Positions 48,445-60,841 of a stretch of 64,000 nucleotides of DNA are shown here, in pieces. Both the position numbers and the translations under genes were made by a program. The stretch lies in assembly GCA_035048485.1 (NCBI GenBank), contig CM068580.1, positions 40,971,585 through 41,035,584 on the forward strand. The letters run 5' to 3'. The notes under the pieces are model-generated. The model saw only the letters and a list, made by a program, of their open reading frames with translations. It made no database searches and was not told the origin of the DNA. The stretch comes from Pteria penguin. Taxonomy: Eukaryota > Mollusca > Bivalvia > Pterioida > Pteriidae. How positions within the stretch are numbered: position 1 is the first letter of the stretch; every line of letters starts with the position of its first letter.

Positions 48445-51400
48445 ATGTTTAAAGCTTTGGTAGGACATGTTCAGGGAATGGTGGATGTGGCGTCTGCCAG
48501 CATAAGTCCCTGGAAAGTACAAACAGTCAAGTTAGATGACTATTCAAGGTGAGTATTTGAAATTCTTGTTACTTTGTCAGAAGATTAAGTAAGAAAGCAA
48601 TATTTAGTGTGCAAGTAAGTCAGAAATTAATCTTAAGATCATTAAGTATTTCATTTACCATTTGAACTTCTATCTTCTGTGTTGCAGTTTCTTAATTTCA
48701 ATATTTCTACATATTTTGTCTTACTTTTATTATGTCTTAATAGATATTTGTGATATGTCAATCAAAGTTGGTCAATGCTAGATAAGTTAGTAATATTCTC
48801 AAACATCATTGTATATGTATCAATTTTATCAAATCAACTGAGAATAATTTTGAATAATCTTTTCGATTGAATTATGATAATCTGGGATTGATTATACACA
48901 ATTTTATGATTAATAACATCAAATTTGTTGAAAAAGAGTCTTTAGGTTAGTATTGCAATGTTTCACACTGTATGAATGGGTACATCAGGTAAGTATTATA
49001 GTGCATTTACCGGTAAACCTTTTCTTCATTATCTCGATTACAGTCCATCAAAGGGACTTTTATTATAAAGCTTGAATAATATTCATATTTGTATATTCAG
49101 GTGTTTGATAGTGTACTTTTAAATTTATTTAGTTTTCCAGTGAAGCATAAGAATGGCTACTTTATACTTTATCAGAGAAGAGGATGCAATGAGTGTTTGG
49201 TTACTAATCTAGTAATGCGGAAAACCCTCAGGTATTCTACCAAATATAAAAGTAACAAATTATTCTTACCAAGTAATACTTAATGCAATATACCAGGGCC
49301 ATGTATTGCTTGGATTTTCATATCACTAAGTAATACTTAATACAATGTACCAAGGCCATGTGTTGCTAGGATTTGTATATCACTAAGTAATACTTATTAC
49401 AATGTACCAGGGTTATGTATTGCTAGGATTTTTATATCACGGTTTATTTAAAACAACTCTTATTGATATTTGTTTGATTTTCATACATCAGATAATCCAA
49501 AATACTGTTGTCTCATCTGTATTGTATAAGATCTAAAAAAATAAAGAGAAGTAGAAATTTTTGTAACTTTGATCACCTTAGAATAAAACTACTTTTAAAT
49601 ATTCTGTTATTATAGTTTTGCAGTATAGTACATGTAATCTGTTTTGTAATGTTATTTAACTGCTAATACTTCTTTTACATAATCCTATTCTTTGTGAATC
49701 TGTTTATTAAGGTGTTTTTTTTTTTCAGTGTATTTCGGTTGGTTGACGACACAGAGAGTAACACACAGTTTCATTCCTTGCAGTCTAAACTGAATCCTGT
49801 CCTGGATTCTAGCAGTGGTGCTTATCAAGAGAGTAAACTACAGGAAATGTGTGATACAGTACGAGACCATCCCACATGGTCATCCGCCCATATTGCTGCT
49901 CATGTTGGCCTTTTTGAATGTTTTAGAAATCCACAGATTATGGAGTAAATCAATATTTCCTTGAACATGCTAATTTAGTACAATCTTATTAAGATTTTGC
50001 ACTGTATTGATACACATACTGAGGTACATATTTTTTTAACATGTAGTCAAGTAAGTCATCTTTTCCTGATTCTGATTTTCATTTTCTAACTATCTCCAAA
50101 TTTTTGAGAAAGAGAGCTATAACCTTAAGAATTTTGCAACAATGTTGTGTTCAATTTTGTTAAGATTTCAGTGTAATTAGTAGTAGTTTTGTGCATTGCA
50201 GTGTAGTCATTTGCATTATGTATTGTAGGCAATTAGACAGTAACTGTCCAACATCAGGAGTGACACCCTTGATGACTGCAGTGTCGGGAAAACAACTTCA
50301 GTGTGCAAAGCAACTTTTACAGCTTGGAGCTAGAATAAACATACAAGATATGCATGGGGACACTGTCTATCACAAAGCAGTGACAGCTGATCCTCAAATA
50401 GTCAAAGTAAGAATACATATCATTGTTATATATATATATATATATGTAGTTCTTTACTATTTGATGTAAGTTAATTTAGCATGCATATACACACTGGTTA
50501 CCCCAACTGTAAAGAAAGTATTGACATTAACAAGATGTTATCCTTCTATACAAGAAATGCTGACCTCCAGACTTCGATATGAAATGTCTTGAGTTTAAAA
50601 TGTTTGTAATGTTAATCTGTTGTCTTAGTTAAGAACTGTTGAAGCTCTCCCCCTAAATGTAGTGGTGCTTTTTTTAGGTAAGTATTAGTGAATTAATGAT
50701 TAGTCATGTACAAAATAGGTTGGTATACATTTTCCTTGTCCATTCGAAATGGTCCTTCACTTTGCCAGGTAGTTCTCCAAAATAGTGTCCCAAACAGTAA
50801 CTGAACATTTAATAGAATATTTTAAGAAAACAGATACATGTGATCAACTTTTCATTTCAATTCTTTCCATTTCTAAGTATACTTATATAGCCCTGCAAAC
50901 ATATAGTGAAAAGGTGTTTCGAAATGAGTGAGAATTTTACTGAATAACGTTTTGAGAATTTAATATGATGAAAACTACATTATGCATTAAACTGTTCCCA
51001 AGTTCTATGAGGAATTTTGATGCCTAAAATCTATCCTGAATTCTGAGTGCAAATGACCATATAATGATGGCATATTCAGATGCACTTGTCTTAGAACAAG
51101 TAGATACTGAGTAGGATATGCGATCATATGGTGATGACTTCGACTTTCATTTGACCACTTAACACCTGTTTGTGTGTAACTCCTGTAAATGGCAAGATTG
51201 TTTAGACTGCATTCATGTCATGAGAAGGTTTCCTAGCCGCTCATGGCATAGATGCATGGTTAGATCATTGTGATCTTGACCTGTTCACCAAAACTGGTTT
51301 CTGTTAGGGCATAGTATTTCATGAACATCTCATTTTTTTTTTTAATATGAATGCTAGTATTAACTATATATATTTACAATGCTAGTCTAATTCCTTCGAT

Positions 51401-54400
51401 GAACCATGCTAAACAGACTCGGTTCATCAACCTGTGAACTTGGGTCGTGGAAATAGTACCCGGCATATGGCAAATCACATGCATAGTAATGTAAAAAGAG
51501 GTGGGGCTTACTCAAGTTTAAGGCCGATGTTCTATTACTGTTTTTTACTTGAATGAATGAGTGTGATTCCTCTGTTTATGACATCATACAATTCAGTTTA
51601 TGGTGCAATAAAAGTATTTTTTAGCATTCTAGACACACACTATATTGCGTGGCGGAAGTACTTTTCCACTTCAGGAAAAATTCGGTCCTTGCCAGTTTGA
51701 TAACGGGGAATTTGATATTTTGTTTTCAAAAAAGAACCTTTTAAAATGCATTGTAAATATAAGGAATGACTGTCTTTTTTTCTAAGTTCATGGGGAATGA
51801 ACTTGGGTTAGAAACAAACAAATCATTTGAGAACCGCTTCGCAGTTCACGTGATTTGTTTCTTTCTCACCCAAGTTCATTCCCCATAAACCTAGAGAAAA
51901 AGACAGTCACTCCTTAAGTGTACCAGGTATTGCTCTACACACCATAAAATAAACAAGGTTTTGTGCGATGTTTTAGATTCTTGTAGAGTATGACAAAGAG
52001 AGAGTTATTAATTGGTTGAATAATAAAGGCTTCACAGCATTGAGTATTTGTTTTTTTTAGTATTTTTGATTGAACTTTGGTTTATTTAATAGAATAGTGT
52101 ATGCATAATTTTCCAGAGGTAAAAACAACATTTGAATATTCAACATTTTTTTGTTTGGCCTGGGTAGCATAGTGACTTACAGGGATAATTTTATCCATTG
52201 TTTATTAATCACAGATCTTTTTTAACAACCCTTTGCAGGTAATACATGTGTTGAAAACTGCACTGAAATTACATGTAGATAATCAGAATTCAGATAATGT
52301 AAAATACTAGTCTTATCAAGCATCAGTGATGAAATTTGTGGACAAATGTCAAGTTTTCCATGGCCAAGTTGGCTACAGATTCTGTAGATAAAAATCAGGG
52401 AATCAGTGGTTAGTTGGGTTAAATATGGATAAATGTCAGGGTTTCAGTGACAAAATGGTCCATGATATCAGTGAAGGATGTAAGGTAAATGTTAAATGTT
52501 TCAGCATTGGCTAAGTTGATTAACACTTGACGAAATTTCATGAAGCTGAGGCTCTCCTTTTATAAGTATATGAAGGTAATGAAAGTGTATGCATTCACAG
52601 AGTGTAACATTTTAATATCAAGTTTATGGAAGATTTTGTTTTACATAGTGCTGATAAATACATTTTTCATAAATCAAGATTTTTTTTAACATTTCATAAA
52701 TTGTGTAAAACGACTGAAATTACTTATACTATCATTCAGATAATTAGAATCTTTCTTATTCAAAGTTGATAAATTTGTAAAATGATTTTTATGGCCTCAC
52801 AATTTGAATCATGGTCTTATTTTAAATTGAATGTCAATTCATACTGGTACTTCATCTATCAGTGAAGAAGTGGTTCATGGCCTGAGTTTGAAATGCTTTG
52901 TTAATGTAAGTTGAAAACACTTTGTCAAACTGATATGGCTTTCACATCTTTTATAGAGATAGAAGTCCTCAGGGTCAAATTTACTTTCCAGAAAAACACT
53001 GGAATCACCATGTTGGTTTAAGAAGAACTGAGTGTTTGATGCATCACAATGTGCAATGGTCTACAATGTTCAGTAAGATTACAAACACGCTAAAACATTC
53101 AATAATATTTCATAAAACGAATATTTTATTTTCATTTAGATTTTTGTACATGTATTTATTATACTTATTCTTATCTATGTGACAAATGTGAATTTGAATA
53201 CCCTTGGTTCACAGATTGACAAACTACTAAATTCATAGATAATTTTTTAATTTTATTTTATTATGGAGATTTAATGTAATTTTATTTTGTTTTTGTCAAT
53301 ACTTATTTGGTACTTTATTACTTTTATAAAATAGAAGTTAATTGATGGTCAATTTAATATGAAAAACAGATGCTCATGTATGTTTAAGAAAGGATATGTG
53401 TGTTTAATATTGTAAATGGTATGTGAATAAAAAGAAATACATAATATATGGTTCAGGTATACAGCAACTTCATAGAAAAAAAAAGTATGTTGGTTTAGAA
53501 GCATATGCATGATTCCTATGCAATCCAATGAAGGCAATACACCGTCTACCTGGTGGTTCAGTCAGATTGACAAACTGCTAAACATTCAATAGATAATATA
53601 ATCTCACCCCCTGAATATTTTATTTTCATTTAGATTTTGGTGTACATGTATTTATTATTCTACTTATTTCTTACTCTATGTGACCTATTTGAAAAAATGT
53701 GAATTTATTGAATACCAGAATTGTCATGGTTACAAGAGAAGATGAAAGATAAGTGAGATGCTTTTAATTTCATGTATTGATGAATTTTACAAATGTAATA
53801 ATTGTGTCCCTTATAATGTTTGTAGAAAGGTGATGTGGAGTTATTAAGAATATTTATAGTATATGGTTCCAGTGTCAACCGAAGAAACAAAAATGGTTAC
53901 ACACCAAGGCATATAGCAGCAACTTCAAATATGAAAAATAAGTAAGTTTATACAGCCGTATGATGCATGTGTTTCATTCCTGTATCGTAAAGTAAAACGC
54001 AAGCAACAATGCATGTATCACGAGTAATTTCTTATGACTCTGTAAGATGGGGGTATAATAAGTTATTGTATGTTGCCTGAATGTAATTGTAAAACACAAG
54101 CTAATTTTGTTAACTGGTTTTTCAGAGCATTTATTTTGTACATGTTACATGTTTCGGGTGCTGAGCGATGTGGGACAGATGTGAAAGGTTGCCTGAATGG
54201 ATGTTACGCAGAAGGAAAGAATAATGGAGAACCTGATCCAGAAACCGAGTCTCTTCTAGAGGCAGACTCTGTAGGTCAGTCAGGGAATGCTGTTTTCTTT
54301 ATTTCAGGATAAAATTTGGAGTTAACTTACTTACTTACATAACTTACTAAATTATCATGTAATCAAGTGAAACTAATTAAAAAAAAAAATTTTAATTTTT

Positions 54401-57400
54401 AGTTTAAAATGCTCAAAAGGGAATATATTTCTGCCTGCTTTTATGTTATTTTAAAGAATCAAAGCTATTTATGGATGGATTATCCCTAAAGCAGTTATAA
54501 GTTGTAAGGTATGATAAAAAATTATCATAAACTTGTAAATAAAAAATCTCTATTCTTTTATTGGCTTGTATATAGAATTGTGATATTTTTAATATTTCAG
54601 TGATAGCTGATGAAGTATTGACTTCTTTCAGTAGTGATGAAGTAGATGGAAATGATAAGTCAGCACAAGGTTTAAGGGTAAGGTTTAAGAACATGTGATA
54701 CATAAAAAAAACTTACATATAGAAAAATACATTGTAATATTGGACTCAAGAATTCAAAGGATAACAAATGAAGAACTTACACATTTTAACAGCAGTCTGT
54801 GAATCTTAAATGCCCATAACATGTAGGGGGAGGGGGGGATATTTTTGAATGTTCATAATGATTCCTACCTTTATTTTGAATGATGACACTAGCATATTAT
54901 CTGTGTCCTGTATGAATTTTTCTACAAAGAAAATAATAACACTAGGATTGCTATAGGTGTTAACGCTTGATGGAGGAGGTATAAGGGGACTGGTTACCAT
55001 ACAAATCTTAATGGCTTTGGAGGAAGCTGCAGGTAGACCCATACATGAATGCTTTGACTGGATTGGTGGCACCAGTACAGGGGGTATACTTGCTCTAGGA
55101 ATAGCTTTAAGTAAGTGTATACAATTACCGGTCTCCTTTTATGAAAATCATCTTTTTTGGTCAGATTGATAATTATTTCAGGTGTTGGTGGTGTCTGTCT
55201 GTCTTCCATCCCTTCTCCATTGTGGGGTGATACAAACTTGTGAAACTTACCTTTTGCATATAGAAAGACATTAATTTAAAAGTACCTGTATTTTCAAATG
55301 GTATATAGTAAATGTGACCAACAATTCAAGTGTGAGATATAATAATTACTTTTTTGCTATGACTTTGCAATCTGTATGATAATATTGTCTTTTTTATTGT
55401 AATGTATGAAGAATTTATTTTTATGAAAAATTCTTAAGCAAATATACATCAGTATTGCTGAACAGGTGAAAAGAGTATATCTCTAGAATCTAAATATACT
55501 TTGCTTGTTCTCGCTTTGTTTGATTGAATTAATGAAGTAAGTGGCTGATGTTTGCATTATAATACATTTGTTATGATTTTTCAAGTTAAGTACATGTAAA
55601 AGAGATTTATATTTTGTGTTTTCAATGGTAAGATCACAAATTAGAACACTGACATAGTCAAGAAGGGCCTCGCTAAAGGGCTTTTATAGTAAACAGCAGC
55701 ATTATTTCTCACCATGTTCAGTTCAATTTAATAGATGGACAGACATAGTGATTACTATAGAGCACCTGCCATATGGAGGGGCCTTAATTAAGACATCACA
55801 ATCACTGGATATTTCAAGTTGTGTCTTTAGACTAGTTACTTTCTCGTCATTGTCCTAGTTTACCCAGCTATAAGTGTATCCTGGCATAAGCTTGAGAGTT
55901 CTCCTGCAATGGGCTCTTGTCCGGGGAGAATGGGACTCACATCCACATCACACCATACTAACTCTCTAGTTACTCCAATTTTATAAGCTTTCATAGCTTG
56001 GAGAAGGATTTAAGTAATGAACTCTAATTTTTCAAATACACAAATGAAAGAATGAAAAATATATATTACAGAGAAAAAGCTTTCATATCTGAAGACTTTA
56101 TATATGAGATTAAAGAATGAAGTGTTCCAAGGCAAGAGACCATATTCTAGTAAACGTTTGGAAGAATTGCTGAAAGAGGAGATTGGTGAAAATGTAATGA
56201 TGACAGATATAAAGCATCCAAAGTAATTTTGAATAATCATATAAAACCATAGAGACTTCACAGTAGTTGTTCAACTTTCATTAATTGACCTAAAACAATA
56301 CACCGATCCATTTTTCAGCATAAAAAGCAATGTTTGGCGGACTTTTGATTGTTATACCTATGACGTCATAGTCAAATGTCCGACTTGTCCAACCTTGCAT
56401 TACGTCATCATGGTCATATTTTGCGCTAAAATGCTTAACATTCAACGAAAGTGGATCGGTGTATTGCTCTTACTTGTGGTATTACCTTTTCACAAATTTA
56501 ATATATACATGGATACATATATTATACTAGATAAGTCTCATGCTAATAGTAATGGCACATGTCTTACACATATTCATGAACATATTCTCAATTTAAGACT
56601 GTAAAGTCATATTAGGGGCATCTCTAACTATTGATATCTCAAAGTATTTTTTATGGTCCCTTTTTGACTGCAAAATAATAAAGTTTGACTGTATAACCAA
56701 CTTTTAAATTTTATTGCACTGTAACAAATATTGCTGCATTCCTTTTATAGTCATAGGACTTAAACAAACTTTTGGAGTTTATTTTCAGACTTACGGTAAT
56801 GGCTTTACTAGCAGATAGATTTCCCGCACAGCTCCATGTGTTCCGTTCATATGAACCAACCATGGAAAGGGAAACAATTACAGAATCTAAAGACAGCATT
56901 AAAAGTAAAAAAGGAAAGAATAAAACAACAGAGCCTCCTTATTACAAACCTCCTCCCCCACATGGTAATTTGAAAACAATGACAAACATTGTTATGTATT
57001 CATAAGTACGTTTTAAGGGAAAGAAATATTTCACTTGTAATGTTTAATGAAACATACACTGTATTACTACATGTCGTGAGGTTACAGATGTCTTTAAAGG
57101 TTTTACATGGAAAATCAAAGGTGAAGGTCTTTAATATTGCAAAAATATTGGCATAGCTCTGCCAGAAGTGGGCTTGAAGGTCTTTAATATTGTAAAAAAA
57201 AAACCAAAAAAAACCCCCAAAAAAACCGACATAGCTCTGCCAGAAGTGGGCTAAAATGTTTTGTAGCCTAGAGATCTTAGGTTCAAATCCCTCCAGTGAC
57301 TCGTACATGTATTAACAAAAGCCTTAAGAATCTTCTTTACATATCACATTGTCTTTTGTTCATTTTTCGTACACAGATATGATATCCTTCATGATACCTT

Positions 57401-59066
57401 GTACTGATTTAGCTACATGTTCTAGAGAGAAGTTCTCCAGAATCTTTTAATACTTTTCAAAGCAGTCATGTACCATAGAGAAAAAGCAATCTGTTTTATA
57501 TTCAATTTCTTTGTATTTAAACATCAGTATATGTGAGCTCTTCAGGGGCCTGTTTTACCAAAGATCTTAATATGAATTTGGAATATTTTATGATGCATTA
57601 AATCATAAAAATGTATTTTTTCAAGATATCTAAGCATAAAGTTGTTAAATCAAGGAAACCAAAATATACCATGTGATATTAGTATTTGTCTTTGGTTGAA
57701 CAGGGTCAAGATTCTGTGTGGATTCTCATTTATGTATAGACTTTATGCATATATATTTCATTTTGAACTACTCATTTACTTATGTTTTCCTACAAATTAA
57801 TATATGTATATCAGGGCAGGGTGATAAATTGTTATCAGACCCAGAAATTGAACCCTGAACTTTCTCCTTTCAGGACACACACACTTACTATTGAGCAATC
57901 AGGGCGGATTCCTGGATCTGTCACATATACATGTAGTAAACTGATATGTTTGTAAGACTATGAAATATGGCCTTAATAAGATGTAATATTTTCTTGATCA
58001 GAGCAGTTAGCATGGAAGGCGGCTCGCTCCAGTGGTGCTGCTCCTACTTATTTCCAGGCATGTGATGCATACCTGGATGGAGGGCTCATATCTAATAATC
58101 CCACCTTAGATGTACTAACCGAAATACAAGAGTACAACACAGGACTAAAACTAAGGGTATGTAATTCAGTCCTTTTTATCAGTATGAAATTTTCAATTTG
58201 ATGTTATAAAATTTATATATGCTTTCTCACATATCAAATAAAAATTTAGGTTTATCATAAATTCAAAAGTATCATTTAAGATATTGTCTATGTTATGTTA
58301 CTCGGTGTATCTTAAATTGTATTTCATACTTGAAATCACTGAGTTTCTTAACATAATTTGTTATCTAACATCATCTAAGGCACTGATTACCTCTAGTTTA
58401 ATTTCATTTTCTAGAACCAAGGTGAACTCTGTCAGAATTTAGGGGTGGTGGTATCTTTAGGCACAGGAAGAGTTCCTCAGAAGCATAGTAAAGCTTTTGA
58501 TGTGTATATGCCTGAAGGAATCTTTGAAGTCACAAAAGTAGCTCAAGGTGTTCAAACCCTTCTTAACATTCTAGTAGACCAGGTAGGTGTCTGACTTTAA
58601 TAACAAATACATGCATATTACATATGACAGCATATGTAATCTTCCTTGAGTTTGTGCTCCTTATATGAGACATACTTATTCTTCTTTAGAAACTTTTCAT
58701 TTTCCTCACACATTTTATATGTAGGATAGTACAAGAAAAGCAACTTCTGATTTTCAGATTAAAAGATCAATGGACTCGGTTCACTCTTAAAAGAATTATT
58801 TTTTGTGACAGCATATACATTATGTGACAGTATACTTTGTGACGTTTCAGGCCAGTATAGCAGAGGGTCGACCAGTAGATCGAGCTCGTGCATGGTGTAG
58901 TTCACTCGGCGTTCCTTTTTTCCGTCTTAGTCCGCGGTTGGCTGATGACGTCGCCTTAGACACAAATGATGAGAAAATTTTGACAAAAATGTTGTGGAAC
59001 ACACAAGTGTACATTGTTGCAAATAAAACTAGAATTCAGAAAATAGCTGATTTATTGAAGGGATGA
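48445..59066 (+). CDS. PLA2G6: Group VI calcium-independent phospholipase A2 (13 exons)
   Basis: Exons: 48445-48548, 49133-49231, 49729-49944, 50229-50406, 53826-53941, 54126-54274, 54601-54677, 54957-55110, 56072-56222, 56789-56964, 58002-58156, 58415-58582, 58851-59066. Phases agree; total 1959 nt, 652 aa. The order matches PLA2G6/iPLA2-beta: N-terminal region, ankyrin repeats (about 140-250), then a patatin-like lipase. The nucleotide-binding-like loop GGGIRG is at 319-324, nucleophile Ser353 in GTSTG and partner Asp499 in DGG, so the Ser/Asp dyad is intact. The C-terminal [12 protein letters not shown] block is strongly family-like. The enzyme hydrolyses fatty acids from phospholipids without calcium. 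The ankyrin part is short compared with the roughly 800-aa human protein; exons may be missing in the 3.4-kb intron 50407-53825. Confidence 0.9.
49268..49441. repeat. 57-bp tandem triplication in iPLA2 intron 2
   Basis: Three copies of AAGTAATACTTAATACAATG ... GTATTGCTAGGATTT start at 49271, 49328 and 49385, starting about 40 bp after the exon ending at 49231. Confidence 0.85.
51760..51916. mobile_element. 157-bp palindromic MITE in iPLA2 intron 4
   Basis: TAAGGAATGACTGTCTTTTT at left pairs with the inverted right end TAAGGAGTGACTGTCTTTTT; arms of about 70 bp include CATGGGGAATGAACTTGGGT. Confidence 0.85.
52239..52298 (+). other. Possible extra 60-nt exon of the iPLA2 gene
   Basis: A pyrimidine-rich acceptor (cctttgcag) is followed by exactly 60 nt open in the required phase 0 and a GTAAAA donor. 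The peptide starts [15 protein letters not shown], which continues the ankyrin helix broken at the end of exon 4. Inclusion keeps the frame and gives 672 aa. It still lacks a typical G-x-TPLH ankyrin turn, so it is only a candidate cassette. Confidence 0.35.
53090..53720. repeat. Segmental duplication within iPLA2 intron 4
   Basis: About 120 bp at 53095-53230 (AATATTTTATTTTCATTTAG, TTTTTGTACATGTATTTATT) is repeated in diverged form at 53580-53720, with the flanking phrase CAGATTGACAAACT also shared. Same orientation, about 480 bp apart. Confidence 0.6.
56296..56466. mobile_element. CRE-bearing family copy 2 (inverted, with TIRs)
   Basis: 171 bp bounded by a perfect 15-bp inverted repeat CAATACACCGATCCA. 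Its minus strand aligns with 42240-42420 and 60565-60730 (ACTTTCGTTGAATGTTAAGC, AACAATCAAAAGTC). A palindromic TATGACGTCATA is at 56359-56370. This copy shows what may be the true element ends. Confidence 0.8.
57122..57250. repeat. Tandem duplication of about 60 bp
   Basis: GAAGGTCTTTAATATTG ... CATAGCTCTGCCAGAAGTGG occurs twice, separated by an A-rich insertion, in the intron before the exon 58002. Confidence 0.75.
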
Positions 59067-59398
59067 TAAATGCATAACTTCAAGACATATATCTTTAGAA
59101 GAATTTTATACCTGATTATTACCTATATTTTGATAGGTACAGATTAGCTTTATAGGTTAAGGGAAAATGTTCTTTTTCTATTTTGTCCAAAAAAGTTTTT
59201 TTTCTATTTATTTCTATTGCTCACATTTTACTGCATCAAACATATTCTTCAAAGCTGAGTCGTCTTGCACATTGAGTTAGATCAAAATAGTCCATTATTC
59301 AATTTTATTTATAAAAATCAGGAGATCAAAAATCTACAGTATTACCTGTCTACATATCTGTATCTACTATCTACATATATTTAATATACAAGTGTAAG

Positions 59399-59403
<5 letters not shown>

Positions 59404-59443
<40 letters not shown>

Positions 59444-59788
59444 CACAAAAAAGGAAATTGTAACAACATTCACTATTCATAAGTATCGGATCAACCTCAA
59501 TGAAGGTTAATGAAAATCGCTCGAGAAAAAGGGGTCAATATAAAAGCACAGGTAAGCGATAACGATACTAATATCCTATTAGATAGCGCATAGAGAAACG
59601 CTCAATATGTAGCCAATTGAAGAAACCAGTTTTTATTAGACTAGTACTTTGTATATATTTTCTATCTTTCTTTTCGTGTCTTTATATTTATGTAAGTGTT
59701 TGTTTGTGTGTGTCCTGAGGAAGAAGCAGATTGCTTCGAAAATTTGGCAATTTTTCAATTGTTTTAGTATCGTTATCGCTTACCTGTA

Positions 59789-59848
<60 letters not shown>
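59404..59848. repeat. TA repeats flanking a unit with inverted ends
   Basis: (TA)n at 59404-59439 and about 59791-59848. Between them, AGCACAGGTAAGCGATAACG (59546-) pairs with the inverted TACAGGTAAGCGATAACGAT near 59790. Inside is CTGAGGA, a GAAGC/GCTTC stem and GAAA at 59713-59739, an arrangement resembling a hammerhead-ribozyme core or Penelope-type tail. Class uncertain. Confidence 0.5.
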
Positions 59849-59850
<2 letters not shown>

Positions 59851-60259
59851 ATACTGATTGATTGATAAGTAGTTTGGCAAATACAAATTGTGGCCACCCT
59901 TAGCATTTGTATGAGATATGCATATCTTGAGCCAGTGACCTCTGATAAGTAATAATAAAATTATGAATGGAAAGGAAGGTTAATCATAGGGTCTTACTGT
60001 AGAGAACACAGCAAGTGTGAAACATGCTTGTAGTCTAGGTCTTTGTAAATACCATAGTCCTATATTTGTTTGCTTTTCATAGGAGTATTTTTGGTACATG
60101 TATTAAAATAGTAAGAGTGAGATTGAAAAAAGCAGGAATTATGAGTGTTTTTATTTGTGCATATGGCCTGTATTGAACATTTTCCTCTCTGTGAGGCCTT
60201 TCCATGTATAAAAGATATGTTTTAGATAATATGGTAGAACAAATTTAACTTTTGTATGA

Positions 60260-60429
60260 TATATATAGAATAAGTGTCTTATTTTGTGTTTTCATGCAGG
60301 AATAAAGTACAATGGCTGATGCATTTGTTAGATATAATGCAAGTTAGTGCATTATATCTCATAAATGCATCAGACATTGTACTTTATTCCTGCATGAAAA
60401 CACAAAATAAGACACTTATTCTATATATA
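60260..60429. repeat. 170-bp near-perfect palindrome
   Basis: Two 82-bp arms (TATATATAGAATAAGTGTCT to GATATAATGCA) around a six-base loop AGTTAG at 60342-60347, with only about four mismatches. Directly abuts copy 3 of the CRE family. Confidence 0.9.
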
Positions 60430-60822
60430 TGCGCTTTTAACGCCAAAATATCATAATGGAAACTTCTATTTCCTATTTATAAACTGCATCATTAAATCAT
60501 TCCAGAGGGAAGTTATAAGTTGAAAGAAACAGGTGGTGTCCCATGACAACGTAACATTTATCCAAAATGACATACTTTCGTCAAATGTCAAGCACTTTAG
60601 CACAAAATACGACTTTAATGACGTCACGCAATGTTGGAAATGTCGAACTTTTCATTATGACGTCCTAAGCTTAACAATCAAAAGTCTGCCAAACATTGCT
60701 TTCTGTGTTGAAAAGTGGGTCAAATATGGGACGCTATGAAGTCACTGATCAATATACTTTATACAGAAAAAAAATACATAGATCTCGAAAGCTTTATCTC
60801 AGGCAATTACAGTGGTTGTGCA
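60420..60822. mobile_element. CRE-bearing family copy 3
   Basis: Same orientation as copy 1 at 42115, without the nested palindrome. TGACGTCA at 60619. Ends in a short TA run at 60823-60841. Confidence 0.8.
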
Positions 60823-60841
60823 TATATATATATATATATAT

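Noticed and set aside
49102..49132. Longer form of iPLA2 exon 2 starting at the acceptor before 49102
   Set aside because: The phase required by exon 1 gives an early stop there; the acceptor at 49131-49132 restores the frame and the conserved alignment.
50632..50680. Small exon between TTAG and GTAAGT in iPLA2 intron 4
   Set aside because: 49 nt changes the phase against exon 53826 and the peptide is not ankyrin-like.
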